Positions 62,746-64,000 of a DNA stretch of 64,000 nt are shown here, one piece after another; position 1 is the first letter of the stretch, and each line of letters opens with the position of its first letter. The notes beneath the pieces were generated by a model that had not been told where the DNA came from, did not search any database, and saw only the letters and a program-made list of their open reading frames with translations. This stretch comes from Vulcanimicrobiota bacterium. GTDB lineage: Bacteria; Vulcanimicrobiota; Vulcanimicrobiia; Vulcanimicrobiales; Vulcanimicrobiaceae. The stretch is from positions 48,436 through 112,435 of the forward strand of contig DAIDHQ010000042.1 of the NCBI GenBank assembly GCA_027459645.1, given 5' to 3'. Position numbers and translations under genes: made by a program.

Positions 62746-64000
62746 TTACAGTCTGAACTGCAGTTGGAAATACGCTTGGAACGGTAACGCACCGCTAACG
62801 GGTGAATAGGGCTGGTTCATCCAGTTCGGATAACCGGCCGTTCCGTTTTGCGTTGCGGTGGGAGATGCACCGTAGAAGAAGCCCTCGCCCGGAATCGATC
62901 CGACGTATCCGCCGGCGTTTCCGATCCAGCCGCAATCGTAGTTATTGGGCTGATAGGCGCTCTTCCACGGCGTGTTCGAACCGCCGAAGCAGCGGTTGAC
63001 CACGTTCGCGAGCGTCAGCACGCCGTGAATTTTCGGCGTGAAGTCGTACGCGAATTGCAGACCCAGGTTGAACTGCCACGGTTCGCGATACTGCGCCATT
63101 CCGTCGAACTTCCCGGTCAACGGATTTGGCACGGCAAGGCTGCCGCCGGACGTGAACTCCGAGGAGCCGCACATCTGGTAGTCGGGCAGATTGCCGTACG
63201 CCGTTCCGGCTAGCGACGGATACGCTTGTCCTTGGTTCCCGCCGCAGTTGCGCGGATCCAATCCGACGATTGCGAGCGGGTTGCCGTAGTACGCACCTTC
63301 GTTGAGCTGGAACGACGCCGTCGCCGTGAACTTGTTCTTCTTCCAGTTCAAGAAGCCCGAGAAGGTGTTCGGCGGAATCGTGGTGGCATAATCCTGACCC
63401 ACCGCTTGCGGCGGATTATTGGCATATGCCGGATAGTACGCGTTGCGATCCAAGAGCGATTGGCCGCTCATGTTGTAGTACGGGTTCTGGATCGCGGTAA
63501 CGCCGGCGCCGCATGCTGCCGCACTGGGTGCAGGACCGTTCGAGCCGTTGGGGCCCGCGCCGTTCACGCAGTAATACGGAGCAGCCGTGATGCCGCCCGA
63601 CGGACAGGAGCTCGTGCCGGCAAGGCTGCCGCCCGGCGCGCACGCCGAGGTCAGACCGTTGAAGGCAACGATGTAGTTGTTGATCGCGTCGATCGCGTTC
63701 GTGCCGTTCGACAAGTTGTTGTACTTGACGTCGGCGCTCGAAAGCGTCCATGCGAGTTGGCCGGAGAGACCGTCGCGCGACGGGTCGCCCTTAGCAATGG
63801 CGACTTCGATGCCCTTCGACTTCTGCGTACCGGCGTTAATACCGGATGCAAAATTCGCACCGAGCGAGACCGTCACGAGTTCGTTGGTCGTATAACGATA
63901 GAACGGCGAGATCTTCATGGTCCAGTCGGTGCCCTTGAAGTGCCGCTCGTACGAGAAGTCGTAGTTATTCGACGTTTGAACCGGGTTGTCGTGGACCGGG
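62746..64000 (-). CDS. TonB-dependent receptor, C-terminal part (5' partial)
   Basis: The frame runs off the right edge of the window, so the N-terminal plug and TonB box are missing. The visible roughly 418 residues have paired beta strands and aromatic girdles, starting NYDFSYERHFKGTDWTMKISPFYRYT, with periplasmic turns and a C-terminal FQAYFQLQFRL, as in outer-membrane receptors. Several disulfide-forming Cys loops (ACAPGGSLAGTSSCPSGG) and Gly/Asn/Pro-rich extracellular loops are visible. It imports an unknown ligand across the outer membrane. Confidence 0.85.
   Translation of the reverse strand, partial: PVHDNPVQTSNNYDFSYERHFKGTDWTMKISPFYRYTTNELVTVSLGANFASGINAGTQKSKGIEVAIAKGDPSRDGLSGQLAWTLSSADVKYNNLSNGTNAIDAINNYIVAFNGLTSACAPGGSLAGTSSCPSGGITAAPYYCVNGAGPNGSNGPAPSAAACGAGVTAIQNPYYNMSGQSLLDRNAYYPAYANNPPQAVGQDYATTIPPNTFSGFLNWKKNKFTATASFQLNEGAYYGNPLAIVGLDPRNCGGNQGQAYPSLAGTAYGNLPDYQMCGSSEFTSGGSLAVPNPLTGKFDGMAQYREPWQFNLGLQFAYDFTPKIHGVLTLANVVNRCFGGSNTPWKSAYQPNNYDCGWIGNAGGYVGSIPGEGFFYGASPTATQNGTAGYPNWMNQPYSPVSGALPFQAYFQLQFRL

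Overview
This is a gene-dense, high-GC (roughly 60-65 %) bacterial chromosome segment with about 55 genes, no rRNA or tRNA, no CRISPR array and no complete mobile element. Two features suggest a poorly characterised diderm phylum of the Candidatus Eremiobacterota (WPS-2) type. One is the mix of secreted lipoproteins, a TonB-dependent receptor and porin-like proteins. The other is a fused 2-oxoglutarate dehydrogenase, which is an actinobacteria-like trait. The phylum call is inference from gene content, not from a marker-gene search.

Layout. 1-2.3 kb: a sulfur-type cassette on the + strand (partial DsrE-like protein, TsdA-type diheme cytochrome, YeiH-type exporter). 2.4-6.7 kb: a single polypeptide carrying two lipoyl domains, E2 and E1 of 2-oxoglutarate dehydrogenase. 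Two copies of a dispersed palindromic repeat are built in-frame into its linkers. 6.7-20.4 kb: mostly single genes, including a CMD-family protein, prolyl oligopeptidase, SCP2 protein, LolA-like protein, carotenoid oxygenase, LOG nucleosidase, a frameshifted SUI1/YciH gene, cytochrome P450, Na/Ca exchanger and several secreted proteins of unknown function. 20.4-23.7 kb (- strand): an lrp-kdd-kamA lysine catabolic operon and a decayed esterase at its 3' side. 23.8-27.5 kb (+): a peptide-type substrate-binding lipoprotein, a membrane alpha/beta hydrolase and a DUF6790 protein, translationally overlapping. 27.5-35.5 kb (-): pntA1-pntA2-pntB-GNAT-RidA-GH92-NAT, almost every junction overlapping. 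35.7-37.3 kb: a Cyc2-like porin-cytochrome with an extra C-terminal haem domain. 37.4-39.3 kb (-): small proteins and an FAH-family enzyme. 39.4-47.9 kb: MG2-domain protein, DNA polymerase I, DUF192 protein, MutM and ribosomal protein S1 (apparent ATC start). 48-51.7 kb: a gene relic, then a BlaI/M56 regulatory pair with two operator boxes and a partner protein sharing C-terminal helical repeats. 52.2-61.1 kb: coaE followed by a glycogen operon (glgB-glgX-malQ) ending in a sugar-nucleotide transferase/phosphomutase fusion. 61.2-64 kb (-): a winged-helix/TPR regulator and the 3' part of a TonB-dependent receptor.

How it works together. The best-supported functional units are central carbon and redox metabolism (2-oxoglutarate dehydrogenase, proton-translocating transhydrogenase), lysine degradation through beta-lysine, glycogen or alpha-glucan turnover, and periplasmic/outer-membrane electron transfer. 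Many genes overlap by ATGA/GTGA, and at least four convergent pairs share a 4-nt stop-stop overlap, so the genome is tightly packed. Signs of decay or possible assembly error are limited to the SUI1 frameshift, the esterase relic at 20.45-20.75 kb and the remnant before blaI.
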